This document shows, piece after piece, positions 6,510 through 14,862 of a stretch of DNA of 64,000 nt. This DNA comes from Candidatus Woesearchaeota archaeon. Its GTDB lineage: Archaea; Nanobdellota; Nanobdellia; Woesearchaeales; JAHWIC01. The notes below the pieces were generated by a model, which made no database searches, was not told the origin of the DNA, and was given only the letters and a program-made list of their open reading frames with translations. Where the stretch lies: contig JAHWIC010000002.1 of the NCBI GenBank assembly GCA_019322805.1, positions 70,118 to 134,117 of the forward strand. The letters run 5' to 3'. Position numbers and translations under genes: made by a program. Positions within the stretch are counted from its first letter, which is position 1. Each line of letters opens with the position of its first letter.

Positions 6510-7112
6510 ATGAAGATACTTGCAGCAGGCGACATACATGGCGACACTAAGCTAGCTAAAGAACTATCTGAGAAGGCAAAGAAGGAAAAGGTTGACTTGG
6601 TTGTATTGTGTGGTGATCTAACATTAGCTGAAAGTTCTACTAAAGATATTGTTGGCCCTTTTGTAAAAGTAGGAAAAAAGGTCGTTCTTATTCCAGGAAA
6701 TCATGAGACAATAGCAACTGCTGATTTCTTGGCTGAGCTTTATAATGTTACAAACCTGCACGGCTATTATATAAAATACAAGGATATTGGATTGTTTGGC
6801 TGCGGCGGAGCTAATATTGGATTATCGCAGCTTACAGAAGACGAGATTTATGGTGCGCTTAAGAAAGGTTTTGAAGGTGTAAAAAACCTAAAGCATAAGA
6901 TAATGGTTACGCATGTTCATCCAAGCGGAACCTTAATGGAGAAATTAACAAACATCTTTCCTGGAAGTGATGGTATAAAGAAGGCTGTTGAGAGGTTTAA
7001 GCCAGATATATTATTATGCAGCCATGTTCATGAAGCAGAAGGCATTGAAGAAAAGGTCGGCAAGACAAAGGTGATTAATGTAGGAAAGAAAGGAAAGATA
7101 ATAAATATCTAG
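6510..7112 (+). CDS. calcineurin-like metallophosphoesterase
   Basis: A 200-residue two-metal phosphoesterase of the archaeal COG2129-like type. All metal and active-site motifs are present: AAGDIHGD (residues 6-13), VLCGDLT (about 32-38), IPGNHET (about 62-68), THVHPSG (about 133-139) and CSHVHEAEG (about 170-178). It starts with a leaderless-looking ATG 6510 after TTATATAAG. Natural substrate unknown; relatives cleave phosphomonoesters or diesters. It ends tail-to-tail with the minus-strand ORF at 7109, overlapping by four bases. Confidence 0.85.
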   Translation: MKILAAGDIHGDTKLAKELSEKAKKEKVDLVVLCGDLTLAESSTKDIVGPFVKVGKKVVLIPGNHETIATADFLAELYNVTNLHGYYIKYKDIGLFGCGGANIGLSQLTEDEIYGALKKGFEGVKNLKHKIMVTHVHPSGTLMEKLTNIFPGSDGIKKAVERFKPDILLCSHVHEAEGIEEKVGKTKVINVGKKGKIINI

Positions 7113-7411
7113 TCATAAGGTATTATTTCTGGCATCTCGTCTTTTTCTACTGGTTTTATTTCCGGCATTTCTTGCTGCGACGAGTCGCCAAACAAGTTTC
7201 CGAAGACATTTCCTGCTGGCTCACTGCTTGAGGGGGTTTGCTCAGAGTTTCCAAATACGTTTGTGGACGGCTGCTGCATTGATCCTGACTGCTCAAAGAT
7301 ATTTCTCTGGTTTGTGTGAACTTCCCTTTCCTGCACTAAAGAATATAGCATGCGTATTGCTTTTTTTATTTCTTCAATAGAATCCTCGCGGGTATCTATA
7401 CTAATCTTCAT
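7109..7411 (-). CDS. conserved archaeal protein with N-terminal helix domain and disordered tail
   Basis: A 100-residue protein. The first 30 residues, MKISIDTREDSIEEIKKAIR and the following MLYSLV, form a compact strand-helix unit that I recognise as a recurrent N-terminus of small uncharacterised archaeal proteins. The remainder is a Gln/Ser/Pro-rich tail with three repeats of the type NVFGN(S/L) and a closing duplicated EMPEI motif (EMPEIKP and EMPEIIPYD). Repeated short linear motifs in a disordered tail suggest a scaffold that binds a partner several times. Function unknown. Confidence 0.65.
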   Translation of the reverse strand: MKISIDTREDSIEEIKKAIRMLYSLVQEREVHTNQRNIFEQSGSMQQPSTNVFGNSEQTPSSSEPAGNVFGNLFGDSSQQEMPEIKPVEKDEMPEIIPYD

Positions 7412-7457
7412 AATCTTAATCCTGGAAATTGGAGTATAAAAATTTTTCTATAGCTAT

Positions 7458-8165
7458 TTAAGAAAATAGGACATCCTCTGTTACTGAACCCAGATTATAA
7501 CCTTCACCAGATATATGGCCCATCAGGGTTATCTTGAGTGTTTTTTCTGCAGCAAGATTTCCTGAATAAAATGCATTAATGCCTGCTGTATCAGTAACTG
7601 ATTCTCCAAACCTTAACTCTCCTATCTGAATTTGGTCTCTTACAAGACCTTTCTTTGAGATATCATCATTTTCATCATAGATATATATCAATAGCTCAAG
7701 GTTTATTGAAGCAATATTGCTGTTTTCCACTCCATAAGTTAAACTAGTGACTTTTGCTGTGTCGCTGTCTACTATTTCATAATCAAAGTCAAGCAAGCTT
7801 AATGTTGCAATTGGAGTCTCAGGCAGCTCGTCCGGAGTTTCTGGTGGTGGTTCATCTGGAGTTTCTGGTGGTGTTTCTGGAGGTATTTCACCAGTGCCTG
7901 CTCCTTCACCGCTTTCACCACCACCTCCACCAGGGCCTGAACCCCAGTCACCCCAGCCTGATTTGTAGCCTTCTTCTTCCTCTTCTGTAATGTTTTCTTC
8001 ACCAATTTCTTCTTGTTCAAGGGCTTGTTTATATCCCGTTTTTAGAATTGGTATCTCAGTTGGTGCTGTTTCCTTTGGAAAAGAGGTATAGATATAATAG
8101 CCCACAGAAAAAACAAGCGCAATCCCTATCAGGATATCTATGATTAAACCCAATTTTTTTGCCAT
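7458..8165 (-). CDS. membrane-anchored extracellular protein with Gly- and Pro-rich linkers
   Basis: A 235-residue protein with an N-terminal transmembrane anchor (about residues 6-27), an acidic segment, a Gly/Ser-rich run (about 75-90), a Pro/Glu/Thr-rich run made of PETPDEPP-type repeats (about 93-118), and a C-terminal roughly 115-residue beta-rich domain beginning IATLSLLDFDYEIV. The topology suggests a surface protein whose beta domain is held away from the membrane by a flexible stalk. It lies downstream of the radical SAM gene on the same strand with its own possible TATA. No family recognised. Confidence 0.6.
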   Translation of the reverse strand: MAKKLGLIIDILIGIALVFSVGYYIYTSFPKETAPTEIPILKTGYKQALEQEEIGEENITEEEEEGYKSGWGDWGSGPGGGGGESGEGAGTGEIPPETPPETPDEPPPETPDELPETPIATLSLLDFDYEIVDSDTAKVTSLTYGVENSNIASINLELLIYIYDENDDISKKGLVRDQIQIGELRFGESVTDTAGINAFYSGNLAAEKTLKITLMGHISGEGYNLGSVTEDVLFS

Positions 8166-8210
8166 AGGGTAAAATAAGAAGCAGGGTATATTTAAATTTA
8201 CTTGTTCTTA

Positions 8211-9353
8211 CTATAGAAAATCAACACTAAGCTCCAGCTGGTCATGAGTTGGATACTCCTCAACAACTGCTGGAATTAATCCTTTTGATTTTATTTGCTC
8301 TTTTAGGTGATGCAAGATTTTCAAGTCAATAAGAATCCTTAATTTATCTTCATCGATATTGATTAAATTATCAGGGATATGGAACCTATCAGTTAGTTGT
8401 TTTTTTATTTTATTTAATTTTGAATTGAATTTTTTTATTGAATTTTTATTTAATGATTCCAACTTCTTTCTGTAACCAAAGCCCGGCTTTAATTCCTCAA
8501 GGTAAATTGCTCCTCTCTTTAGAATCCCGTCTAGGTTTATTATATCATAATCCCTGGCTATATTTTTCGCTCGCCTCTTTATTCTATTTGCGAGCTGCAC
8601 TTTATCCTTTAGTTTTGCAGTGCAGTAATGTATATTTCTTATTTTATTCTCTGCATACTTTAACAGCTTTAATGCAAGCTGCTCGCTGCCTTTTATTGCA
8701 TAAGAAATATTATCCTTTGTTTTGAAGCCTTTTTCCAAAAGCTTATTTGCATTAGTATCAGAAATCTCTAATTCATTAAGATTAAGAAAATCAATGTTTA
8801 TTCTCGACAAATAATCAATTAATCTCTTTGTTTCTTTCGCTTTTCCCGGGATAACCGGGATTTCAACACCAAGGCTCCAATTGAATTTTTTTGCAAGCTC
8901 TATTTTGCTCCAGTCCTTGCTGTTTTCAATATCTGGATGGAATCTTATTTCGTCCAAACCTGCTTTGTATAATTTCTTTAGTTTTTCTTCTGTTACAAGA
9001 TTAGTTGGAGTGTATAGATGGATGTGGAATTCTTTTCCAAAATTATTTTTTAATAATTTGATTAATGAGATTGTTCTATTGATTCTTAGTATTGGGTCAC
9101 CGCCAGTTAAGCCAGCTCCTTGTGCATTGCATAGTTTTGCTTCTGTTATTATGTCGTTTGTTTCTTTTATCTTCCATTCATTTGCCCAGATATCATCCTT
9201 ATTTCTTTTTACATCAGATAAAGGGCAGTAATAGCATTTTCTAGAGCATAGGCCTGTAACAAAAAGAACAAGTTTTGAGCCCTGCACACAAAGCTGGCAA
9301 CCGCGAGGTAATCTGCCTGCAATGTGAGAAAAATAAGGTGTTTTTTGGGTCAT
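8211..9353 (-). CDS. radical SAM protein, archaeal COG2108-like
   Basis: A 380-residue radical SAM enzyme. The cluster motif CSRKCYYC (CxxxCxxC) is at about residues 37-44, preceded by a CQLC pair (about residues 19-22), and GGDPIL is the SAM-binding GGE-like motif. The order CQLCVQGSKLVLFVTGLC followed by the cluster is characteristic of the uncharacterised archaeal group COG2108, related to pyruvate-formate-lyase-activating enzymes. The C-terminal third is Lys-rich and helical. Its start overlaps the stop of the 62-residue ORF by four bases, so it is translationally coupled to it and to TatD. Substrate unknown. Confidence 0.8.
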   Translation of the reverse strand: MTQKTPYFSHIAGRLPRGCQLCVQGSKLVLFVTGLCSRKCYYCPLSDVKRNKDDIWANEWKIKETNDIITEAKLCNAQGAGLTGGDPILRINRTISLIKLLKNNFGKEFHIHLYTPTNLVTEEKLKKLYKAGLDEIRFHPDIENSKDWSKIELAKKFNWSLGVEIPVIPGKAKETKRLIDYLSRINIDFLNLNELEISDTNANKLLEKGFKTKDNISYAIKGSEQLALKLLKYAENKIRNIHYCTAKLKDKVQLANRIKRRAKNIARDYDIINLDGILKRGAIYLEELKPGFGYRKKLESLNKNSIKKFNSKLNKIKKQLTDRFHIPDNLINIDEDKLRILIDLKILHHLKEQIKSKGLIPAVVEEYPTHDQLELSVDFL

Positions 9354-9538
9354 TCTCTTGCTCTATCAGCAGTAGATTCAATCATAGCCCTTAAGGACAT
9401 TCTTTCCCTAAAATGGTCAAGAACCTTTCTTACCTTAGGGTCTATAGGGGGCCTGCTGTCTATTTCTCCGTTTTCCCGCTGCTCATAAAAGAGGTCATAT
9501 ATTGGAGCATATCTGCCTGTCGAGTTATAGCATCTCAT
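9350..9538 (-). CDS. small protein between tatD and the radical SAM gene
   Basis: A 62-residue, charged, mainly helical protein (MRCYNSTGRYAPIYDLFYEQ at the N-terminus and an Arg-rich C-terminus). It begins two bases after the TatD stop and overlaps the radical SAM start by four bases, so it is almost certainly the middle gene of a tatD-orf-radical SAM operon. No family recognised. Confidence 0.55.
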   Translation of the reverse strand: MRCYNSTGRYAPIYDLFYEQRENGEIDSRPPIDPKVRKVLDHFRERMSLRAMIESTADRARE

Positions 9539-9540
9539 AG

Positions 9541-10341
9541 TTAACCAGTAAATATCCTCTGGAAATTCATAAATATGTTATTTGCAACCTCTTCCTGCTC
9601 AAACCCCTTTATCTCAGCAATCTTCTTTATTGTTTCAACAACATAAGCAGGCTCATTTGTTTTTCCAGGATAAGGGCTTAGATAAGGAGCATCTGTCTCT
9701 GTCAAAAGCTGGTTGATGTTGATTATCTCAGCCATCATCTGGAAATGCTGCAAGCGAGTGATTACAGGTGGAATAGAGAAATTCCAGTTGTTATCAGCTG
9801 CTCTTTTAATTAGTTTTTTATTGCCTGAAAAACAGTGCAGGACTATCTTTTTTGGGTCAATAGTTGAAGAGTCAAGCATATCAACGCAGTCTTGCTCAGC
9901 TTTTCTTGTGTGAACTATTATTGGCTTTTTTATCTTTTCAACAACAGCAATGACTTTATCAAAAACATACTTCATCTCCTGCTGCTTATCTTTAACCCAG
10001 TAATAATCCAAGCCAACCTCACCAATAGCAATGCATTTGTCTTTATTATCTTCCATCCAGTCTAACTGCTGGTCAACATCAATCCTTTCAACATCCCTTA
10101 CAAAGGAGTCTGCCTCAATATTAAGTTCATGAGCTAAAGCGTCTATTGGATAAAGGCCAAAAGAAGCTTTTACAATGTCATATTTTTCTTGAAGTTGGAG
10201 GGCTATCTTGTTTGTAGCGGCATTAACGCCAGAAGTGATTATGGCTTTAACGCCTGCTTTTCTTGCATTTTCAACTACTTTATCCAAGTTGTTCTTGAAC
10301 TTTGCATGGTCAAGATGTGCATGAATATCCACCAATATCAT
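9541..10341 (-). CDS. tatD: TatD-family metal-dependent hydrolase
   Basis: A 266-residue TIM-barrel metalloenzyme of the TatD group (DNase/RNase activity has been shown for family members). Metal-binding motifs are VDIHAHLDH at residues 4-12, GEVGLDYYW near 107, IVHTRKAE near 143, LHCFSG near 168, and LTETDAPYLSP near 216. The N-terminal HxH and the later Glu, two His and Asp are all present, so it should be active. First gene of the minus-strand operon with the small ORF and radical SAM gene; the region upstream is a divergent promoter shared with speD. Confidence 0.9.
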   Translation of the reverse strand: MILVDIHAHLDHAKFKNNLDKVVENARKAGVKAIITSGVNAATNKIALQLQEKYDIVKASFGLYPIDALAHELNIEADSFVRDVERIDVDQQLDWMEDNKDKCIAIGEVGLDYYWVKDKQQEMKYVFDKVIAVVEKIKKPIIVHTRKAEQDCVDMLDSSTIDPKKIVLHCFSGNKKLIKRAADNNWNFSIPPVITRLQHFQMMAEIININQLLTETDAPYLSPYPGKTNEPAYVVETIKKIAEIKGFEQEEVANNIFMNFQRIFTG

Positions 10342-10450
10342 AGATGTGGAGGAACAGCAAAGCTTTATAAATATTATTCTATAACTTGAGCGTATGAGCT
10401 CAGTAAGAAGAAGAGGGGCTTAAGTATTCTATTTTTAATTAGAGGTGCCT

Positions 10451-10825
10451 ATGAAAGTAACTAAAATCCATGGACTTGGGAACCATCTCGTGCTTGACTG
10501 CTATGGCTGTGATAGAGATAAGATTGAAAGTAAAAGGATAATATCTGATATGCTTAAGGAACTGCCGGAATTAATTGGAATGAAACGTATTTCAAAACCC
10601 CATATAATGGAGTATAAAGCCAAGGTTGAGCCGGAATCAGGGATAACTGGCTTTGTTTTATTGGCAGAGAGTCATATAAGCATCCACACCTACCCTAAAA
10701 AGGGTTACTTTGCTTTTGATATATTCTCATGCAAGGAATTCGATACAGAAAAAACAGTTGGTTATGTTAAGGATAAATTCAGCGCAAAAAGAATCAAGAA
10801 AGGGATCATAAAGAGAGGCTACTAG
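10451..10825 (+). CDS. speD: S-adenosylmethionine decarboxylase proenzyme
   Basis: Supplies decarboxylated SAM for polyamine synthesis. It is the short prokaryotic type; the self-cleavage site is at the Glu-Ser in LLAESHISIHTYP, where Ser becomes the pyruvoyl group, and the His in HISIHTYP and the conserved Cys of FDIFSC are present. A GTG at 10445 opens the frame, but that GTG is part of the ribosome binding site AGAGGTG; ATG 10451 (MKVTKIHGLGNHLVLD) is the true start. It is first in a seven-gene operon and its stop abuts the ATG of deoxyhypusine synthase. Confidence 0.93.
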   Translation: MKVTKIHGLGNHLVLDCYGCDRDKIESKRIISDMLKELPELIGMKRISKPHIMEYKAKVEPESGITGFVLLAESHISIHTYPKKGYFAFDIFSCKEFDTEKTVGYVKDKFSAKRIKKGIIKRGY

Positions 10826-11740
10826 ATGAAGCCTGTAAAACAGATAAGTATAAAAGAAGGAATGAAGGTGAATGAACTAGTGGGAGAAATGGGAAAAAGC
10901 GGTGTTATGGGGGCTGGAAGGATTGCTAAAGCTGCAAATATCTGGGAAACTATGATTAAGGACAAAGACTGCAGGGTATTCCTTGGCTTGGCAGGAGCAA
11001 TGGTTCCAGGAGGAATGAAGGATATTGTTATTGATATGCTTGATAAGGGCTGGGTTGATGTTCTGGTTACAACAGGCGCAAACCTGACCCATGATTTAGT
11101 CGAGGCTCTTGGATACGAGCATATGCAGGGCTCAAGTGATGTTGATGACAAAGAACTGCATGAAAAGAAGATTGACAGGATCTATGAATCGTTTATGCCC
11201 AATGAGGTTTATGAAGGGATGGAGGATTTTTTTGGAAAACATTTTGACAGCTTGAGTACAATTACTAATGTCAAGGATTTCATATGGAAATTGGGTGCTT
11301 TAGTTGGAAAGAAATCAATATTGAATAGCTGCTATAAGAATAGGATTCCTGTTTTTTGCCCTGCTTTAACAGATTCCGGGATTGGGCTGATGGTTTGGGG
11401 CAACTTAGCTAAAGGAAAGAAGATTAATTTGAGTGAATTTGAGGGTCTTAAAGATATCCTTGACATTGCATGGACATGCAAAAAGGCAGGTGTAGTTTAT
11501 ATTGGCGGAGGTGTTCCTAAAAACCACATACAGCAGGCAATGCAGTTTTCAAAAGGAGCAATGTATGGTATACAGATTACTATGGACAGGCCTGAGCCAG
11601 GCGGAAGCTCTGGCGCTGAGTTGCGCGAGGGCATCTCGTGGGGAAAGCTGAACTCCAAAGGAAGCTATGCTGATGTTATCTGTGACGCAACTATTGCCCT
11701 GCCATTAATTCATGCTGCTTTAAAGGATAGGGTAAAATGA
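10826..11740 (+). CDS. dys: deoxyhypusine synthase
   Basis: Transfers the aminobutyl group of spermidine to a lysine of initiation factor aIF5A in an NAD-dependent reaction. The 304-residue chain shows the NAD-binding FLGLAGAMVPGGM and VTTGANLTHDLVEALG segments, the central CPALTDSGIGLMVWG region, and the catalytic lysine loop VYIGGGVPKNHIQQAM; GISWGKL and the C-terminal ADVICDATIALPL complete the family pattern. It starts directly at the speD stop, coupling dcSAM production with spermidine use. A spermidine synthase is not in the window. Confidence 0.95.
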   Translation: MKPVKQISIKEGMKVNELVGEMGKSGVMGAGRIAKAANIWETMIKDKDCRVFLGLAGAMVPGGMKDIVIDMLDKGWVDVLVTTGANLTHDLVEALGYEHMQGSSDVDDKELHEKKIDRIYESFMPNEVYEGMEDFFGKHFDSLSTITNVKDFIWKLGALVGKKSILNSCYKNRIPVFCPALTDSGIGLMVWGNLAKGKKINLSEFEGLKDILDIAWTCKKAGVVYIGGGVPKNHIQQAMQFSKGAMYGIQITMDRPEPGGSSGAELREGISWGKLNSKGSYADVICDATIALPLIHAALKDRVK

Positions 11741-12504
11741 GAAGAACAATCGGCAATATGAAATCAACGAAGGGAAAGGATAAGATTATAGTTTTGACTG
11801 CTTATGACTATTCTACAGCTAAGGTAATTGACGAGGCTGGTGTTGATATAATCCTGGTAGGGGACTCCCTAGGAAATGTTGTTCTTGGCTATGAAAGCAC
11901 AAGAGATGTGACTATGGAGGATATGCTAAGGCATACTGCTGCTGTTGCTAGAGGGGCTAAGAACTGCCTGATTGTTGCTGATATGCCTTTTGAGTCTGAC
12001 AAAACAATGGGCCTTGCTGTTAAGAACGCTAAATTACTGTTAAAGGCAGGTGCTCATGCAGTAAAAGTAGAGGGAAAGCCAGATATAGTTGAGGCTCTTG
12101 TTAAGGAAGGTATACTTGTAATGGGACATACTGGCTTGTTGCCGCAGACTGCTGAGCACTTGAAAGTTCAGGGAAAGACTGAAAAAGATGCCAAAAGGAT
12201 TTTAAATGAAGCAGCTGCTTTGGAAAAGGCAGGCTGTTTTTCTATTGTTCTTGAGTGCATTTCGCGTGTATTGGCTAGAATGGTTACAGAAACACTAAAG
12301 ATTCCAACAATTGGAATTGGTTCTGGTCCGTATTGTGACGGCCAGGTTCTTGTAAGCAATGATATGCTTGGATTGTTTGATAAGATCCCTAAGTTTGTAA
12401 GGAAATATGCAGACCTTAACTCAGAGATAAAAAAAGCTGTTCATGCTTATATCAAATCTGTTAAAGAAGGCACTTTCCCTCCTGAGGAAGAGAGTTTTAA
12501 ATGA
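11737..12504 (+). CDS. panB: 3-methyl-2-oxobutanoate hydroxymethyltransferase
   Basis: Makes ketopantoate from 2-oxoisovalerate and methylene-tetrahydrofolate or methylene-tetrahydropterin. Family motifs are all present in 255 residues: LTAYDYSTAKVID, the Mg-binding VGDSLGNVVLGYEST, VADMPFESD, AVKVEG, VMGHTGLLPQ and the IGIGSGPYCDGQVLV loop. The start overlaps the deoxyhypusine synthase stop by four bases (ATGA). Ketopantoate reductase, the next enzyme, is not in this operon. Confidence 0.95.
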   Translation: MRRTIGNMKSTKGKDKIIVLTAYDYSTAKVIDEAGVDIILVGDSLGNVVLGYESTRDVTMEDMLRHTAAVARGAKNCLIVADMPFESDKTMGLAVKNAKLLLKAGAHAVKVEGKPDIVEALVKEGILVMGHTGLLPQTAEHLKVQGKTEKDAKRILNEAAALEKAGCFSIVLECISRVLARMVTETLKIPTIGIGSGPYCDGQVLVSNDMLGLFDKIPKFVRKYADLNSEIKKAVHAYIKSVKEGTFPPEEESFK

Positions 12505-12845
12505 TGCGCACAATAATGAAGTCTAAGATCCATAATGCGACTGTTACTGAAGCTAATCTGCATTATAAAGGGAGCATTACAATAGACGAGGAGTTGATGG
12601 AAAAAGCAGATATTGTTAAAGGCGAGAAAGTACAGGTTGTTGATTTAGACAATGGAGAACGGCTTGAAACTTATGCAATTGTTGGGAAGAGAGGCTCTGG
12701 TGTTATTGGTATGAATGGCCCTGCTGCTCTGAAGTGCAAGAAAGGAGACAAGGTGCATATAATATCTTATGCTATAGTTAATGATGGAGAGAGAATAGGC
12801 GGGAAAGTGATTATTCTTGATGAAAATAATAAGATAAAAGAATGA
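12501..12845 (+). CDS. panD: aspartate 1-decarboxylase (bacterial pyruvoyl type)
   Basis: Makes beta-alanine from aspartate. It is the self-cleaving pyruvoyl enzyme typical of bacteria: the Gly24-Ser25 cleavage site lies in LHYKGSITID at the same positions as in Escherichia coli PanD, and the VTEANLHY, YAIVGKRGSG and NGPAA segments match. The start may be either of two adjacent ATGs (12501 or 12504). As known to me, most archaea make beta-alanine with a PLP-dependent MfnA-type enzyme, so PanD inside an archaeal CoA operon suggests transfer. It overlaps panB and coaBC by four bases each. Confidence 0.95.
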   Translation: MMRTIMKSKIHNATVTEANLHYKGSITIDEELMEKADIVKGEKVQVVDLDNGERLETYAIVGKRGSGVIGMNGPAALKCKKGDKVHIISYAIVNDGERIGGKVIILDENNKIKE

Positions 12846-14041
12846 AAAAAGATATTATTGTTGGGGTAACATCTGGCATTGCTTTGTACAAGGCTGTTGA
12901 TTTAGTTAAATTGCTGAAGAAAAAAGCAAATGTTACTGTAATTATGACAGAGCATGCTACTAAATTAATTGATCCTAAAGAATTTGAAAAAGCCAGCAAA
13001 AATAAAGTTGCTGTTAAATTGTTTAAGAAAAACTTTGATTATGCTGATTATATCAAGAATAAAAAATATATCAAGCATATTTCGCTCTCAGATAAGGCTG
13101 ATTTAATTGTTATTGCTCCTGCGACTGCAAATGTTATTGCTAAACTAGCTAATGGTGTTGCTGATGATTTGCTGACAACAACAGTTCTTGCTACACAAGC
13201 TGATGTTGTTGTTTGTCCGTCGATGAATGTACATATGTGGCAGAATAAAGTTACTAAAGAGAATGTTGGAAAATTAAAAAAAATAGGGTTTCATATTATT
13301 GAGCCAGAATATGGCAATTTGGCATGCGGTTATAAGGGAAAAGGAAGGCTACCAAAGATTGAAAAGATAGAGGGATTCATTGTTAGCTTAATCAATAAAA
13401 AAAATCAATTGAAAAATAAAAAAATAATCGTAACTGCCGGTGGTACTGTAGAACCGATTGATGATGTTCGTGTTATAACTAACAGAAGCTCTGGTAAAAT
13501 GGGGATTTATATCGCTGAAGAAGCTCACCGCAGAGGAGCTAAGGTTACATTAATCAGAGGAAACACCAGTGTTGAACCAGCTTATGGTTTTTTTAAAGAT
13601 TTAAGAATCGAAAGTGTTAATGGTTTGTCCTCAATGATAAAAAAGAATGCAAAAAATAATGATATAATTATCCATGCTGCTGCTGTATCTGATTTTGCAG
13701 TCGGTAGATCAAAAGGAAAGATAAAATCAAACAAAAAACCAAATATCGAATTAAAACCAACAATAAAAATAATCAATAATATTAAAAAATTAAATAAAAA
13801 AATAAAATTGGTGGGTTTTAAAGCTGAATCTAAAGTAAGTAAAAGGCAGTTGATTGACAGGGCTTATAAAAAATTAAAAGAAAGCGATGCTGACTTAATG
13901 GTTGCCAATGACGTTGGAAGGAATAAGGTATTTGGTTCTGAGAATAATGATGTTTTAATCGTCGATAAAAAGAAGAAAGTAATGAACATTAAAGGAAGCA
14001 AAAGGGTTATTGCAAGCAAGATTATTGATTTGATAAAATGA
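12842..14041 (+). CDS. coaBC: bifunctional phosphopantothenoylcysteine synthetase/decarboxylase
   Basis: Joins 4'-phosphopantothenate to cysteine and decarboxylates the product to 4'-phosphopantetheine. Residues 1 to about 180 are the flavin-binding CoaC domain (VTSGIALYKAVDLV, KHISLSDKADLIVIAPATAN with the catalytic His, PSMNVHMW, and the substrate-clamp Cys in LACGYKGKGRLP). Residues from about 195 are CoaB, marked by VTAGGTVEPIDDVRVITNRSSGKMG and AAAVSDF. At 399 residues it is of normal length. It overlaps panD and the pantoate kinase gene by four bases. Confidence 0.95.
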   Translation: MKKDIIVGVTSGIALYKAVDLVKLLKKKANVTVIMTEHATKLIDPKEFEKASKNKVAVKLFKKNFDYADYIKNKKYIKHISLSDKADLIVIAPATANVIAKLANGVADDLLTTTVLATQADVVVCPSMNVHMWQNKVTKENVGKLKKIGFHIIEPEYGNLACGYKGKGRLPKIEKIEGFIVSLINKKNQLKNKKIIVTAGGTVEPIDDVRVITNRSSGKMGIYIAEEAHRRGAKVTLIRGNTSVEPAYGFFKDLRIESVNGLSSMIKKNAKNNDIIIHAAAVSDFAVGRSKGKIKSNKKPNIELKPTIKIINNIKKLNKKIKLVGFKAESKVSKRQLIDRAYKKLKESDADLMVANDVGRNKVFGSENNDVLIVDKKKKVMNIKGSKRVIASKIIDLIK

Positions 14042-14862
14042 CTGCAAAAGCGTTCTCACCAGGCAATGTAAGCTGCATATTCAGGGTTATCGAGAATAAA
14101 AATCCAATAAAAAAACATTCGTTGGGTGTTGGATTTACTGTTAATCATGGCGCAGAGGTTAGTGTTAAAGTTGGGAAAAATTCAATATATTTTAATAATA
14201 AAAAAATCAAATTACCGACGATAAATTCTGTGATTAAGAAGCTTACTGATAAGAGTATTGAAGTAAGGATTAAGTCGAAACTTCCTCTTGGTGCTGGATT
14301 TGGTATGAGCGGAGCTTGTGCTTTAGCAACAGCTTATTCTTTAGGTAAATTATTAGGAAAAAAGAGCAAAAAGGGGCTTGCAATGGTTGCTCATGAAGCA
14401 GAGGTTGAGAACGGCACGGGCTTAGGTGACGTTGGCGGGCAGTTTAATGGCGGCTTTAATGTAAAGTTAAAGAGAGGAAAACCATTATCTGTTACTCGTC
14501 TGCCAATTAGGGACAAGTTCATTTATTATCAATTCTTTTCAAAAATCGAAACTAAAAAAATTATCAATAGTAAAGGCAAAAAAATAAAGATCAACAAGGC
14601 TGGAGATAAATCACTAAAGAATATTAAAAAATTAATGAATGGCAGGAAAATCAGTCTAAAAGAGATAATAAAAATATCAAAAGGGTTTAGTGTTGACAGC
14701 GGTTTATTGACTGATAAAAAAGTTAAGGATTTAATTGAAAAAATTGAAGCTAAAGGCGGAAATGCATCAATGATTATGCTTGGAAATGCTGTTTTCAGCG
14801 ATATTCCGTTTGCAGGAAGCAAAAGGGTTAAAATAACCAACAAGGGTGCTTGTTTGCTATGA
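14038..14862 (+). CDS. pantoate kinase (archaeal GHMP type)
   Basis: First step of the archaea-specific branch of CoA synthesis: phosphorylates pantoate before condensation with beta-alanine. It is a 274-residue GHMP-superfamily kinase with AFSPGNVSCIF near the N-terminus, the ATP-binding LPLGAGFGMSGACALATAYSLG (about residues 81-102) and GTGLGDVGGQFNGGF (about 125-139). It overlaps coaBC by four bases and the next gene by an ATGA. Function assignment rests on the motifs plus the adjacent phosphopantothenate synthetase. Confidence 0.9.
   Translation: MTAKAFSPGNVSCIFRVIENKNPIKKHSLGVGFTVNHGAEVSVKVGKNSIYFNNKKIKLPTINSVIKKLTDKSIEVRIKSKLPLGAGFGMSGACALATAYSLGKLLGKKSKKGLAMVAHEAEVENGTGLGDVGGQFNGGFNVKLKRGKPLSVTRLPIRDKFIYYQFFSKIETKKIINSKGKKIKINKAGDKSLKNIKKLMNGRKISLKEIIKISKGFSVDSGLLTDKKVKDLIEKIEAKGGNASMIMLGNAVFSDIPFAGSKRVKITNKGACLL

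Noticed and set aside
7754..8020. Overlapping ORFs opposite or out of frame with the 235-residue surface protein
   Set aside because: They are frame shadows of the Gly/Pro-rich repetitive region, with biased Leu/His/Lys composition and no ribosome binding sites.
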